Shown in pieces: positions 21,483 to 30,067 of a stretch of DNA of 64,000 nt (position 1 is the first letter of the stretch; every line of letters starts with the position of its first letter). Position numbers and translations under genes: made by a program. Source of the stretch: a virus. The notes under the pieces were generated by a model, which had not been told where the DNA came from, did not search any database, and saw nothing but the letters and a program-made list of their open reading frames with translations. The DNA is taken from positions 1-64,000 of the IMG/VR virus record IMGVR_UViG_3300050120_000012. One strand, 5' to 3'.

Positions 21483-21661
21483 GCGAACGCTTTAACAGGT
21501 GCGCAGCACGAACAAGCGTCATCATCCATCATAATCAATCAACGGTTAAGCATCTTCGATGGCATGTGCTGATGCACAGACTAGACCATATGATCGTTAA
21601 CGCATTTATACTGTCGTTAGTCTTTCATCATCACAGACACCATCAACACAACGGCCATTAG
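21479..21661 (+). CDS. Possible small His-rich protein
   Basis: 60 residues, ATG 21479-21481 overlapping the previous stop as ATGA. The sequence is Arg/His-rich and ends LVFHHHRHHQHNGH, unlike normal protein composition, and could be chance reading through an AT-richer spacer. The overlap style is the only positive support. Confidence 0.3.
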   Translation: MSERFNRCAARTSVIIHHNQSTVKHLRWHVLMHRLDHMIVNAFILSLVFHHHRHHQHNGH

Positions 21662-21682
21662 ACAAGTAAAACGAAGTCAGTA

Positions 21683-21722
21683 CCTCGCCCCTATGCTTTG
21701 AAGTTTGTGTATAGGGGCGAGG
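21683..21722. other. 12-bp hairpin with 16-base loop
   Basis: CCTCGCCCCTAT (21683-21694) pairs perfectly with 21711-21722. No T tract follows on either strand, so it is not a standard terminator. It could be the end of the small-operon transcript, a processed RNA or a protein-binding site. Confidence 0.5.
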
Positions 21723-21848
21723 ATGACTGATTTATTACTGTCTCTTTCCCCCAGACCCCCGTTAACCATTTTGCTACGGCGGGTATCTCAACGGTCGCGC
21801 CGATCCAATTTCCCAAATAGTGCATCTCAACGTAGTCCATCGAAAAAT

Positions 21849-22005
21849 GGATAAAAAAGTAGCCCAATACAGCGTTTTTATCCAGAAATCCTCAAATCAG
21901 AGCCCGATCAGAGGAAAACTCGATAAAAACGTCATCGGAGGCCACTTCCCCACTCAGCACACCATAAAATGCGACAAATCGGAAAATTCCAGAAAAATTC
22001 TGGAA
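21849..22005. repeat. GGATAAAAA inverted pair and TTCCAGAA palindrome before the terminase genes
   Basis: GGATAAAAA at 21849-21857 pairs with TTTTTATCC at 21875-21883; CGATAAAAACG occurs at 21921-21931; TTCCAGAA-AAA-TTCTGGAA is a perfect palindrome at 21987-22005. GTGCATCTCAACG and GTGCATCCCAACC flank the set. The position just before the small terminase gene fits a packaging site or late-gene operator. Confidence 0.55.
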
Positions 22006-22036
22006 AAGTGCATCCCAACCGGCTATCTCATTAACC

Positions 22037-22822
22037 ATGGCGCTTGGACCCGCACAAAAAGCCGAACTGATCGACGCGATTTACGTCAAGCTAGGCGTTC
22101 CTGCGGCTGCGGAACACTGTCATCTGAAGCTCCGCGACGTTCTGACGGAGATGGATGACGATGAGGACTTCGGAGCCGCCGTAGAGCAAGCTATGGCTCA
22201 CCTGACACCCTTGGCCGAACAAGAGCTATTCCGCCGGGCAGTCCATGGGACGGAGAATTACGTCGTCAATCAGGGCCGCGTGGTCTTCCTCACCAATTCA
22301 GACGGCATATCGAAGCCTCTGATAGAGAAGAAGTATAGCGATGGCCTCCTGACGAAGTTCCTAGAGGCACGCAAGAAAGACGTTTTTGGAGCCAAAGTCG
22401 AAGTTGCTCACAAGCATAGCGGCTTTATTGCCGTCCCGGTCATGTCCATGGAGGAAATCCAGAACATGCTCGACTCTCCGGGAGATGAAGTGACCTTTAT
22501 CGACGCCAGCTATCAAGAGATCGTCGGTCAACGCCCCTTGGCCGTTGCAGATGCCGATGTTGAGGCCGATTGGCCGCCTCAGAGCGCGGATAGCGAGCCT
22601 CGGGCCTCACAAGCTGTTATCCAAGAGCGTGTCCGCGCTCTGACGACGCCCCGGCAAGAGCCCGAACTGATCGACTTCGACCCTCGGGACGACGCCATGG
22701 AGTTCGTCATGGATCGGCTGGAGGATGAGCCGGACTTTGAGTTCGTCACGGCTGAGATCGAAGACACCGCCGAAGAGCTTAAGACGTTCGACGATGACGA
22801 TGAACCGGACTTCGGCGTCTAA
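22037..22822 (+). CDS. terS: Terminase small subunit
   Basis: 261 residues from ATG 22037-22039; no clear ribosome site precedes it (TTAACC only). The N-terminus (AELIDAIYVKLGVPAAAEHC) fits a helix-turn-helix DNA-recognition part, and GTENYVVNQGRVVF, then LLTKFLEARKKDVFG, are typical of alphaproteobacterial phage small terminases. It recognises viral DNA for packaging. The last 70 residues are acidic with repeated EPDFEF and EPDFGV, one of the shared tails. The stop shares a base with the large-subunit start region (TAATG). Assignment rests on motif and position. Confidence 0.8.
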   Translation: MALGPAQKAELIDAIYVKLGVPAAAEHCHLKLRDVLTEMDDDEDFGAAVEQAMAHLTPLAEQELFRRAVHGTENYVVNQGRVVFLTNSDGISKPLIEKKYSDGLLTKFLEARKKDVFGAKVEVAHKHSGFIAVPVMSMEEIQNMLDSPGDEVTFIDASYQEIVGQRPLAVADADVEADWPPQSADSEPRASQAVIQERVRALTTPRQEPELIDFDPRDDAMEFVMDRLEDEPDFEFVTAEIEDTAEELKTFDDDDEPDFGV

Positions 22823-24420
22823 TGGCTCAAGTTGCAACCGCACTCAAGCCCGTAGGCTCCCAATCTTATGTCAATCATAAGAAGCGCCTGACGAAGGACG
22901 CCACTTGGAAGCCCCAAGGTAAGGCCCAAGCCATCGCGCTCGCCTGTACGATGGTCAACGAAGTCCTCATGGAGGGCAATCGCGGCGGCGGTAAGACTAT
23001 CACCCTCATCATGACCTACGTCTCCCAAGTCGGACGCGGATGGGGTGCGAACTGGCGCGGCGTGATCTTCCGTCAGACCCATCCCGCGCTGAAGGACATC
23101 ATCAAACAATCCAAGCAATGGATTCCGCTGATCTATCCCGGCGCGAAGTTCACTCACAATGATAGCACATGGACTTTCCCTGAAGGCGAACAACTGACAT
23201 TCAGCCACTTCGCCAATCCCGACGACTATAAAGCATGGCACGGCCAAGAGCTTCCATTCATTGGATGGGAAGAACTCACCAACTGGTCTAACGATGAATG
23301 CTATTCCGTTATGCTGTCCTGCAATCGTTCCTCGGCTGCGCCAAATCCTCTCACAGGCGAAGAGATGCCCCGGATCGTTCGCTCGACCACAAACCCATAC
23401 GGCCCCGGACGGCTATGGGTGAAAGAACGGTGGGAACTCCCCGACATGCGCGGGAAGATCAGGACCGGGCTTGTGAACGACAAAGGCGAATCTCTTGGGG
23501 ATCGCCTCGCTATCCAGTTCTCGCTCGAATCTAACAAGATCATGCTCGACAATGACCCGAACTATCGGGCCAAGGTGCGCGCCGCGACCCAAGGCAATGA
23601 GGCCATGGAGAAGGCGTGGCTCGACGGGGATTGGGAGATCAGTGTCGGGGGCATGTTTGACGACCTGTGGGACCGTAAGGTACACGTCGTGGAACCCTTT
23701 GACCTACCCGGCGGTTCTACTCGTGGCGGCGGTGGCTGGAAGCTCTATAGGGCCTTCGATTACGGTTTCAGTAAGCCTTACTCCATAGGTCTTTACGCGG
23801 TATCCGATGGGACACCATATCATGATCGTCAAGGCAATCTTCACACTTCTATTAACGGTGACGTATATCGCGTTGCCGAAATCTATGGTTGGGACGGGAA
23901 ACCTAATCATGGATGCAGGGAAGAGCCCGGCGAGATCGCCCAACGCCTGCTAGACTTTGAGATTGCTTGGGGAATACATGGGCTAGTCCAGCCCGGCCCC
24001 GCCGACTTGAACATCTTCTCTCGCGAACAAGGCAAGGCGATGCACGATGAGTTCGTGTCTCGCAAGGTCAACTTCCGCAAGGCGGCCAAGGAACCCGGCT
24101 CGCGCGTCCGGGGATGGATGCTGATCCGTCAGAAGCTCCTGAACGCCCTCCCGCGCTACCTCAATCCCGATGGGACGATTGTGTCGTCCAAGGATCGGAA
24201 GAAGGTCCACCCGGACGCCAAGCCTCTGCGTCGGGAAGAGCCTGCATTGTTCTTCTTCGGTGAAGACCGTAACAAGCATTTGCTGCGGACGATGATTGGT
24301 GCGCCGCGAGATGAGAAGAACCCGGACGACATTGACACAGACTATGAAGATCACGCTCTGGACGAACTTCGATACTATATGACAACGAAGAAGATAGAGA
24401 TCAAGCAAAGCAACTATTGA
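22822..24420 (+). CDS. terL: Terminase large subunit (packaging ATPase/nuclease)
   Basis: 532 residues. Walker A GNRGGGKT at 52-59, Walker B LPFIGWEE at 144-151, coupling region STTNPYGPG near 188-196, and an RNase H-like nuclease domain beginning AFDYGFSKP at 311-319 with Asp313 as the first acidic residue. It is the motor that pumps and cuts DNA at the portal. The start overlaps the small-subunit stop, as usual for the pair. Assignment secure. Confidence 0.95.
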   Translation: MAQVATALKPVGSQSYVNHKKRLTKDATWKPQGKAQAIALACTMVNEVLMEGNRGGGKTITLIMTYVSQVGRGWGANWRGVIFRQTHPALKDIIKQSKQWIPLIYPGAKFTHNDSTWTFPEGEQLTFSHFANPDDYKAWHGQELPFIGWEELTNWSNDECYSVMLSCNRSSAAPNPLTGEEMPRIVRSTTNPYGPGRLWVKERWELPDMRGKIRTGLVNDKGESLGDRLAIQFSLESNKIMLDNDPNYRAKVRAATQGNEAMEKAWLDGDWEISVGGMFDDLWDRKVHVVEPFDLPGGSTRGGGGWKLYRAFDYGFSKPYSIGLYAVSDGTPYHDRQGNLHTSINGDVYRVAEIYGWDGKPNHGCREEPGEIAQRLLDFEIAWGIHGLVQPGPADLNIFSREQGKAMHDEFVSRKVNFRKAAKEPGSRVRGWMLIRQKLLNALPRYLNPDGTIVSSKDRKKVHPDAKPLRREEPALFFFGEDRNKHLLRTMIGAPRDEKNPDDIDTDYEDHALDELRYYMTTKKIEIKQSNY

Positions 24421-24460
24421 CACCTTGCTTTCAACCCCTGTCCCGAAGTAGCTTGACCCT

Positions 24461-26032
24461 ATGGCCCGCGCACCCCGACCCACAAAAGCCAATGCCGCTT
24501 CGGTGAATCCGAACACCAAGTCGCTCGAATGGCAGTCTATGAGCTACAAGTGGTGGCTCATGGCGACATGCTGGAGCGGAACGGCTTCGATGCGTGACGC
24601 CGGGCAAATCCTACTCCCGAAACACCAAGGGGAATCGATCCTCCGCTATAATGATCGTCTCCAGAGCGCCGTCTTCACGAACTACGTCCGACTGACGGTT
24701 GAGTTCCTAGTCGGCAAGCCATTCTCTGAGAAGGTGGTCTTCCGCGATGGAACTCCACAGTCTTTGCTCGATCTCGAATCGGACGTGGATGGGACCGGAA
24801 ACGATCTCACCACCGTTTGCATGGACTTCTTCCAACGTGGCTACAAAGGCGGTCACTCATGGCTCATGATCGACTATCCGTCTGTCATGAACCCCGACAA
24901 CGTGACGCTGGCGGACAAGGATAAGCTGAACCTCCGTCCGTACTGGATCGTCATGAATGGCGATGAAGTGCTGGACGCCGATGGGGCGCTGATCGAAGGC
25001 AAGTTCTGTTATACCCATATGCGGGTGTCGAAGTCCATCATCGTCAAGGATGGCTATTCGCAATCCATCGTCCGTCAGATTTGGGAATACAATCTCAAGG
25101 ATCAGAACGTCGATCCCGATCCGAACCATGAGCCTGACTATCGCGTCGTGGTGACGATCCACCAAGAGGAAAAGCCCAATAACGACAAGTGGACTATCGT
25201 ATCGAACACTGTCACCACAGGTACGCGGATCACCGCCGTCCGTTTCAATAGTGCGCCCGATGGCGACATGACGTTGGAAGACCTTCTCTATCAGAATGTG
25301 GCGCACTGGCAATCCACCGCCGATCAAAAAGCGTGTCTCGTTATGGCCCGCTTCCCGATCTTGGCCGCCGCCGGGGTTGACGATGACAAGACGTATGTCA
25401 TCGGCTCCTATGAACTACTCCGCTCCAGCGATCCGTTGAGCAAGTTCTATTACGTTGAGAACAACGGTACAGCCATCGGCGTCGGATCGAAGGATATTGA
25501 GTCCATCGAAACCCATATCGCCATGTATGGCGCGACCATGCTGAAGAAGAAGCCGGATCGTCAGTCCGCCACGTCGGCAACGCTCGACGAAGCGCAGAAC
25601 ATGGCTCCGCTCCAGATCATGGTCCTACAGTTCATGTCCGCCATGGAGCAAGTGTGTGACTACACGCTACTGTGGCTGAACGATCCGGCGGCGACTGACG
25701 ACAAGACCTATGGCGTCAACGTCAATCTGGACTTTGCTCTGTCCGAAGAGCAACAGAAGCAAATGTCGTTTATCGAGAATGCGCGTCTTCAAGGCGACAT
25801 CTCACGCATCCAATACTTCACCATGGCGATTGAGCTTGGATATATCCCGTCCAGCTTCCCCATCGCCCTCAATCAGACGCAGATCGAAGCTGAACAAGCC
25901 GCCGATCAAGCGAACCAACTTGCCATCGCCTCTGCAAAGGGTGCGCAAGGAAACAACGGATCGGGAACCGGCGACCCGCTCAACAATCCGAATGATCCCA
26001 AGATCACGAAGAAGAACGTCCCCGCCGTTTAA
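24461..26032 (+). CDS. Portal protein, DUF4055 type
   Basis: 523 residues. The N-terminus (WLMATCWSGTASMRDAGQIL, LPKHQGESILRYNDRLQSAV, TVEFLVGKPFS) and the segment WQSTADQKACLVMARFPILA are characteristic of DUF4055 portal proteins. It forms the dodecameric ring at the capsid vertex through which DNA passes. The C-terminal 60 residues are Gln/Asn-rich and flexible. The gene follows the terminase directly, as expected. Confidence 0.87.
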   Translation: MARAPRPTKANAASVNPNTKSLEWQSMSYKWWLMATCWSGTASMRDAGQILLPKHQGESILRYNDRLQSAVFTNYVRLTVEFLVGKPFSEKVVFRDGTPQSLLDLESDVDGTGNDLTTVCMDFFQRGYKGGHSWLMIDYPSVMNPDNVTLADKDKLNLRPYWIVMNGDEVLDADGALIEGKFCYTHMRVSKSIIVKDGYSQSIVRQIWEYNLKDQNVDPDPNHEPDYRVVVTIHQEEKPNNDKWTIVSNTVTTGTRITAVRFNSAPDGDMTLEDLLYQNVAHWQSTADQKACLVMARFPILAAAGVDDDKTYVIGSYELLRSSDPLSKFYYVENNGTAIGVGSKDIESIETHIAMYGATMLKKKPDRQSATSATLDEAQNMAPLQIMVLQFMSAMEQVCDYTLLWLNDPAATDDKTYGVNVNLDFALSEEQQKQMSFIENARLQGDISRIQYFTMAIELGYIPSSFPIALNQTQIEAEQAADQANQLAIASAKGAQGNNGSGTGDPLNNPNDPKITKKNVPAV

Positions 26033-26041
26033 GGATTTCAC

Positions 26042-26230
26042 ATGAACATGACCGCTGCAATCTGCATTCTGATCTTTGCGAACATCGTCCTCGCAAAGGT
26101 GCGCCTGTCGCGCTATGTCGCAAGAGAACAACTCCGGTGGGATTCGATGAACCGCCAAGAGCAAGCGGCTGAACAATACATCATCGATAACCACGGAATC
26201 GACGAAGATTGCGCTTCCGACTATTACTGA
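26042..26230 (+). CDS. Small membrane protein
   Basis: 62 residues from ATG 26042-26044 with AAGGATTTCACATG upstream. One N-terminal hydrophobic helix (TAAICILIFANIVLAKV) followed by a charged helix (RLRWDSMNRQEQAAEQYI-like composition). It could be a signal-anchor lysis helper given the lysozyme two genes later, but no holin family is recognised. Confidence 0.62.
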   Translation: MNMTAAICILIFANIVLAKVRLSRYVAREQLRWDSMNRQEQAAEQYIIDNHGIDEDCASDYY

Positions 26231-26241
26231 AGGACTACACC

Positions 26242-26376
26242 ATGTTCCTACTCTGGATTTTGCTCGGGTTCATCCTCGGAACGATCTTCGGTGGCGGCGT
26301 CGTCACTTGGACCAAGTCCAAGGAAGCTGTCGTGAAGTCGGACGTTCAGTCCGCCGAAGAGAAGTTGATCCCGTAA
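26242..26376 (+). CDS. 44-residue one-helix membrane peptide coupled to lysozyme
   Basis: ATG 26242-26244 to TAA 26374-26376, the last base shared with the lysozyme ATG (TAATG). The product has a strong N-terminal helix with a Gly-rich exit (FLLWILLGFILGTIFGGGVV) and a short charged tail. Its coupling to the lysozyme suggests a holin, pinholin or lysis-timing role, which is inference only. Confidence 0.6.
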   Translation: MFLLWILLGFILGTIFGGGVVTWTKSKEAVVKSDVQSAEEKLIP

Positions 26377-27182
26377 TGTGGGGCCTGCCATCGCTGTCCA
26401 CGGTACTTGAGACCCTGCGCCTCAAGCCCTTACCCGCGCCAGCGATGGCGGAGCCGCGCCCTACCGTGACGGAGCCGCCCCCTGCGGCCCCTGTCACCCC
26501 TGCGGTGGTGCTGGAGACGGCCCCTGCGCTGGTTGTGGCGGGCCTGACGCTATCGAGCGACTATGTGGGGCTCCTGAACAAGCTGGAGGGCCTGTCCGGC
26601 GCGGTGAAGGGCAAGCCGGGCATCTTCACATGGTTCTTCGACAACGTGGGAGTGGCGACCCTCGGATACGGGCATGTCCTGCATCATCCGGTCAACGGAG
26701 GCCAGATCACAAAGAAGCTTTATGGTGATGCCTGTACGTCTCTCGCCAATCAGGCGATGATGAAGTATTACGGCGAGACTGAAATCACCCTCCAGCAAGT
26801 CCTAGACCTTAAAAAGCAGGACATGCAGAACTACGCGAACAACGCCATCCCCCACATTCGAGCGGACACCATCCAATGTCAGTTTGATATGCTGGTGGAC
26901 TTCGCGTACAACGTCGGCGAACACAGTCTGGAGACTTCCACGTTACTGCGGCTTCATGACGCGGGGGATTGCCCCATCGGCGTACTGGACCCGGCAACCC
27001 TCTGTGCTAATTCGAAGTCCAAGGCTCCGATCACCACGATTGGCGGCGCATTCTGCGCATGGTCAAATTCCGGCGGTGCATGGACCTTGGGCGTTTTTCA
27101 CCGTAGGCTTTGCGAAGTGCTGGTGTATTCCGGCATGGACTATAGTAAGGCATACACCACAGCGTGGCTCTTCCGCGATTAA
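26376..27182 (+). CDS. Phage lysozyme / GH24 muramidase (endolysin)
   Basis: 268 residues. Residues 20-55 are a Pro/Ala-rich linker. The catalytic domain starts near residue 60: LLNKLEGLSG supplies the catalytic Glu (71), and FFDNVGVATLGYGHV carries the Asp (89) and Thr (95) in the T4-lysozyme Asp-x5-Thr spacing before GYGH; the Glu-Asp gap is about ten residues longer than in T4. FDMLVDFAYNVGE near 175 is a GH24 hallmark. It cleaves peptidoglycan. There is no signal peptide, so it needs a holin. Unusually it lies between portal and scaffold genes, 23 kb from the holin/spanin cluster. Confidence 0.88.
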   Translation: MWGLPSLSTVLETLRLKPLPAPAMAEPRPTVTEPPPAAPVTPAVVLETAPALVVAGLTLSSDYVGLLNKLEGLSGAVKGKPGIFTWFFDNVGVATLGYGHVLHHPVNGGQITKKLYGDACTSLANQAMMKYYGETEITLQQVLDLKKQDMQNYANNAIPHIRADTIQCQFDMLVDFAYNVGEHSLETSTLLRLHDAGDCPIGVLDPATLCANSKSKAPITTIGGAFCAWSNSGGAWTLGVFHRRLCEVLVYSGMDYSKAYTTAWLFRD

Positions 27183-27209
27183 CCCCCTCAAAGGATCAAG
27201 GGATCAAAA

Positions 27210-28031
27210 ATGTTCTACTTCAAAGACAATGCCGAACTGGACAACCTCGACGGGGTTCCGGCGGAGTATAAGAGCTTCTACGTCCAAGCTCAGAACGGCG
27301 GCAAGTGGACCCTTGTCGAAGGCATGAAGCCGCTGGCGACGAACATTGACGGCCTGCGCACCAATCTGACGCAAGCTCAGTCCGCCACCACCCGCGCCAA
27401 TACTGAGTCCGCCGAACGCCGCGTCCAGTTGGAAGCCTACCAAGCCTTGAATCTCGGCACGACGCCGGAAGAAGTCAAGGCGAAGGTCGATCAGATGACC
27501 AAAGACCTGACGGACGGGAAGAAGATCAACCCGGAGACGATCCGTCAGGAGATCACCGCCCAATTCCAAGCCCGTCTCGACGAATCGACGAAGGTCTCGA
27601 CCGATCTGGAGGGCGAACTGAATAGCGTCTTGGTGGACGACGCCATCACACGCGGCATCGTCGAGAACAAGGGCAATCTGGCGCTCTTGTCTCCCATCGT
27701 GAAGTCCAAGGTCGCCGTCATCAAAGACCCGATCTCCGGGAAGCGCGTGGCGGTCGGCGTCAATGAGAAGGGCGAAGCTCTTCCCGGCGTGGATGGCGGC
27801 TTCCTGCCCGTCGCCAAGGTCATCGAAAGTCTGAAGACTAATAAGGACTTCGCCGCCGCCTTCGAAGGTCCCAAGCAATCCGGCGGCGGAACGCCTCCCG
27901 GTGGTGGCAATCGTCCGTTCGTGAAGACGCCCGCTCAACAGCAAGAGGGCGGCGGCCAGCAACAGAAGACGCCCATGAACAAGATCACCGCCGGTCTCAA
28001 TGCGCGAGCCCAAGGCGGCGTGCGTCAATAA
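27210..28031 (+). CDS. Capsid scaffolding protein
   Basis: 273 residues from ATG 27210-27212. The middle is a long charged helix (LRTNLTQAQSATTRANTESA and on) followed by a beta-containing segment and a Gly/Gln-rich C-terminus (GGGTPPGGGNRPF, QQQEGGGQQQ). Coiled-coil composition and its place immediately before the major capsid gene fit a scaffold that shapes the procapsid and is then released. It is followed by a terminator, giving the capsid gene some independence. Confidence 0.8.
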   Translation: MFYFKDNAELDNLDGVPAEYKSFYVQAQNGGKWTLVEGMKPLATNIDGLRTNLTQAQSATTRANTESAERRVQLEAYQALNLGTTPEEVKAKVDQMTKDLTDGKKINPETIRQEITAQFQARLDESTKVSTDLEGELNSVLVDDAITRGIVENKGNLALLSPIVKSKVAVIKDPISGKRVAVGVNEKGEALPGVDGGFLPVAKVIESLKTNKDFAAAFEGPKQSGGGTPPGGGNRPFVKTPAQQQEGGGQQQKTPMNKITAGLNARAQGGVRQ

Positions 28032-28075
28032 ATCGTCTGATAGGGCTTGCAAACGCCCTAGAGGTTATAGTTAAT

Positions 28076-28104
28076 GGGGGCGCGCTCAAAACGCGCCCCT
28101 TCCT
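28076..28104 (+). terminator. Terminator after the scaffold gene
   Basis: An 8-bp GC stem GGGGCGCG/CGCGCCCC (28076-28083 with 28091-28098) is followed by TTCCTTTT. It probably acts as a partial terminator between scaffold and capsid. Confidence 0.75.
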
Positions 28105-28214
28105 TTTGTGTGGATTCCAAAGGGGAGTGGGTTTCAGGACCGCGCCGGACAGGATTGTCGGCGGTACTAGAGCGATCTTGAACACCCATTCCTCCATTAA
28201 GGGACACCATTCAA

Positions 28215-29195
28215 ATGGCCTCCGTTACTCTCGACGAATCCGCCAAGCTGGCGCAGGACGAACTCATCTCGGGCCTGATCGAAACCATCGTCACGGTCAA
28301 TCCGTGGTTCGAACTCCTGCCCTTCGAAGGGATCGACGGCAACTCCCTCGCCTACAACCGCGAAGCCCTGCTCGGCGGCGTGATCGTGGCCGGTGTCGGC
28401 ACCGATCTCTCCAGCGCCCAAGGCGGCGAGGCCAAGCGTCCGGCCACCTTCACCCGCGTCAACTCCAACCTCACCAAGATTCTCGGTGACGCGGAAGTGG
28501 ACAACCTGATCCAAGCGACCCGCTCTTCGGAGAACGATCAGAAGGGCATCCAGATCGCGTCCAAGGCCAAGGCGTCGGCCCGGCAATATCAGGACATGCT
28601 CATCAACGGCACCGGCCAAGGTGACGAGTTCATGGGCCTCTTGGGCCTCTGCGCCGATTCGCAGATCGTGCAGTCCACCGTGGACGGCACGGACTCCGGT
28701 GCGGCCACCAACGGCGGTCGCATGTCCTTCGGCCTTCTGGACGCCTTGCTCGACAAGGTGACGGACAAGGACTCCGCCCCGGACTATATCATGATGAACG
28801 CCCGCGATCTGCGGTCCTATCGTGGTCTTCTCCGCTCGCTCGGCGGCACGCGCCCCGACGACGTTTACACCATGCCTTCCGGTCGCGAAGTCATGGCCTA
28901 CAACGGCGTCCCCATCTTCCGTAACGACTACATTCCGATCAACCTGACCACCGGCTCGGCGAACAATACGTCCGTCATCTTCGCCGGGACGCTGGACGAC
29001 GGTTCGCTGTCGCACGGCATCGGCGGTCTGACCGCTCGGGATGCGGCTGGCATCTCCGTCGTCGAAGTCGGTCAATCCGAGTTCCGCGACGAAGAGATCA
29101 CCCGCGTCCGCTGGTACTGCGGTCTGGCGAACTACAGCCAACTCGGTCTGGCGATGATGACCGGCGTCCTGCCGGGTTACATCACCGGCACCTAA
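28215..29195 (+). CDS. Major capsid protein (HK97-like)
   Basis: 326 residues from ATG 28215-28217 with AAGGGACACC upstream. The N-terminus (SVTLDESAKLAQDELISGLI, ETIVTVNPWFELLPF) and mid-region DADNLIQ-like helix, GTGQGDEFMGLLGL, later YNGVPIFRNDYIP match small HK97-fold major capsid proteins. It has no long N-terminal delta domain, consistent with a separate scaffold. High-GC, optimised codons and strong flanking terminators fit a highly expressed gene. Confidence 0.9.
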   Translation: MASVTLDESAKLAQDELISGLIETIVTVNPWFELLPFEGIDGNSLAYNREALLGGVIVAGVGTDLSSAQGGEAKRPATFTRVNSNLTKILGDAEVDNLIQATRSSENDQKGIQIASKAKASARQYQDMLINGTGQGDEFMGLLGLCADSQIVQSTVDGTDSGAATNGGRMSFGLLDALLDKVTDKDSAPDYIMMNARDLRSYRGLLRSLGGTRPDDVYTMPSGREVMAYNGVPIFRNDYIPINLTTGSANNTSVIFAGTLDDGSLSHGIGGLTARDAAGISVVEVGQSEFRDEEITRVRWYCGLANYSQLGLAMMTGVLPGYITGT

Positions 29196-29235
29196 GTCCT
29201 CTGTAGGGCGATCTGATCCACCGTCTGAAAGAGAG

Positions 29236-29270
29236 GGGGTTTCCCGGTCTAGGCCGGGGAACCCCTTTTT
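29236..29270 (+). terminator. Strong terminator after the capsid gene
   Basis: A 12-bp stem (29236-29247 with 29254-29265, one G-T pair) closed by the loop TCTAGG, then TTTTT (29266-29270). The loop is one of the recurring CTAG-centred hairpins. Confidence 0.9.
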
Positions 29271-29271
29271 C

Positions 29272-29295
29272 TTGACGGGTCCATTCCTCTAGTCC
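29272..29295 (+). promoter_or_regulatory. Possible promoter just after the capsid terminator
   Basis: TTGACG (29272-29277) is followed 11 bases later by CTAGTCC (29289-29295), a loose fit to the alphaproteobacterial TTGACG/GCTANAWC form. It would restart transcription for the neck genes. Confidence 0.38.
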
Positions 29296-29327
29296 AAGGT
29301 CCAATCCTTCACTGAGGATCATTCACC

Positions 29328-29840
29328 ATGTTCGAACAGACCAAAGCATTTCGCATTCGTTTTCAGCTTCCCGAAGAGCAACGTGGCAAGATTCGTGAGA
29401 TCAGGACCATCGCCTTCGATGCCGCTGGAATACACACCTTCGAAGGGACTTTTGAAGAGTTCCAAACTAGAGCGCGCTATCTGAAGAACTTCGGCGCATT
29501 GCCTCTTGAACTTCCTGATATGACTATTGCGCCGACGCGGCCTTTGCCTACCGGCGTGGGGACTCACAAGGTTGCAAACCCGACCCGGACAAGCGATGAT
29601 CTTGACGATCTCTCTGAGTTCAAGGTGAAGCCCAATGTCGCTCCCGTCAGTCCCGCCCCTCAAGGGGACAGGCAACCCGCACCGGATAACGGTTCGGGGG
29701 CCAAAGCCGCAACCGATCTTCTCGAACGGAGCGCAGCAAATGGTCCTGACGGTCCAGCCTCGCGGCCTAGTTCCACAGGGCCAAGCCTACGGACCCAAGA
29801 TCAAGTAAAGCCGGAAGACGACGCCGACTTTAACTTCTAA
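29328..29840 (+). CDS. Post-capsid protein with acidic-aromatic tail
   Basis: 170 residues from ATG 29328-29330 with GAGGATCATTCACC upstream. The first 65 residues form a compact alpha/beta domain (KAFRIRFQLPEEQRGKIREI, TFEGTFEEFQTRARYLKNFG). The remainder is a long Pro/Ser/Gly/Asp linker ending KPEDDADFNF. Position after the capsid suggests a head-associated protein, but tail type and linker resemble the SSB-like proteins, so the virion role is uncertain. Confidence 0.68.
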   Translation: MFEQTKAFRIRFQLPEEQRGKIREIRTIAFDAAGIHTFEGTFEEFQTRARYLKNFGALPLELPDMTIAPTRPLPTGVGTHKVANPTRTSDDLDDLSEFKVKPNVAPVSPAPQGDRQPAPDNGSGAKAATDLLERSAANGPDGPASRPSSTGPSLRTQDQVKPEDDADFNF

Positions 29841-29877
29841 ACAGTCGTACATCGCAGTCCAGCTTAGGAGAAGTACC

Positions 29878-30018
29878 ATGAAGGGCATGAACAAGGGAAC
29901 CCGTTCCATCCCGCAAGGGAAGAAGAGCGGTTCGACGGTCCAGCCTAAGCCGCACACCGGCAAGGGATCGGGCTCCAGTCAATGGGGTGGGTCCAAACCA
30001 ACCGGCGGACGTGTTTAA
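29878..30018 (+). CDS. 46-residue basic Gly/Lys-rich protein
   Basis: ATG 29878-29880 with TAGGAGAAGTACC upstream, a very good ribosome site; TAA at 30016-30018. The product is disordered and basic (MKGMNKGTRSIPQGKKSGST, then GKGSGSSQWGGSKPTGGR). The size and composition fit a DNA-binding or capsid-lining peptide. Often missed because of its size. Confidence 0.68.
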   Translation: MKGMNKGTRSIPQGKKSGSTVQPKPHTGKGSGSSQWGGSKPTGGRV

Positions 30019-30067
30019 TCACGGACGACGTTAACCTCGGAACAAGCAACGCTTAGAAGGCATCCCA

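Noticed and set aside
27204-28052. Leftward 282-codon frame opposite the scaffold gene
   Set aside because: Shadow frame; the rightward protein has scaffold composition and a good start.
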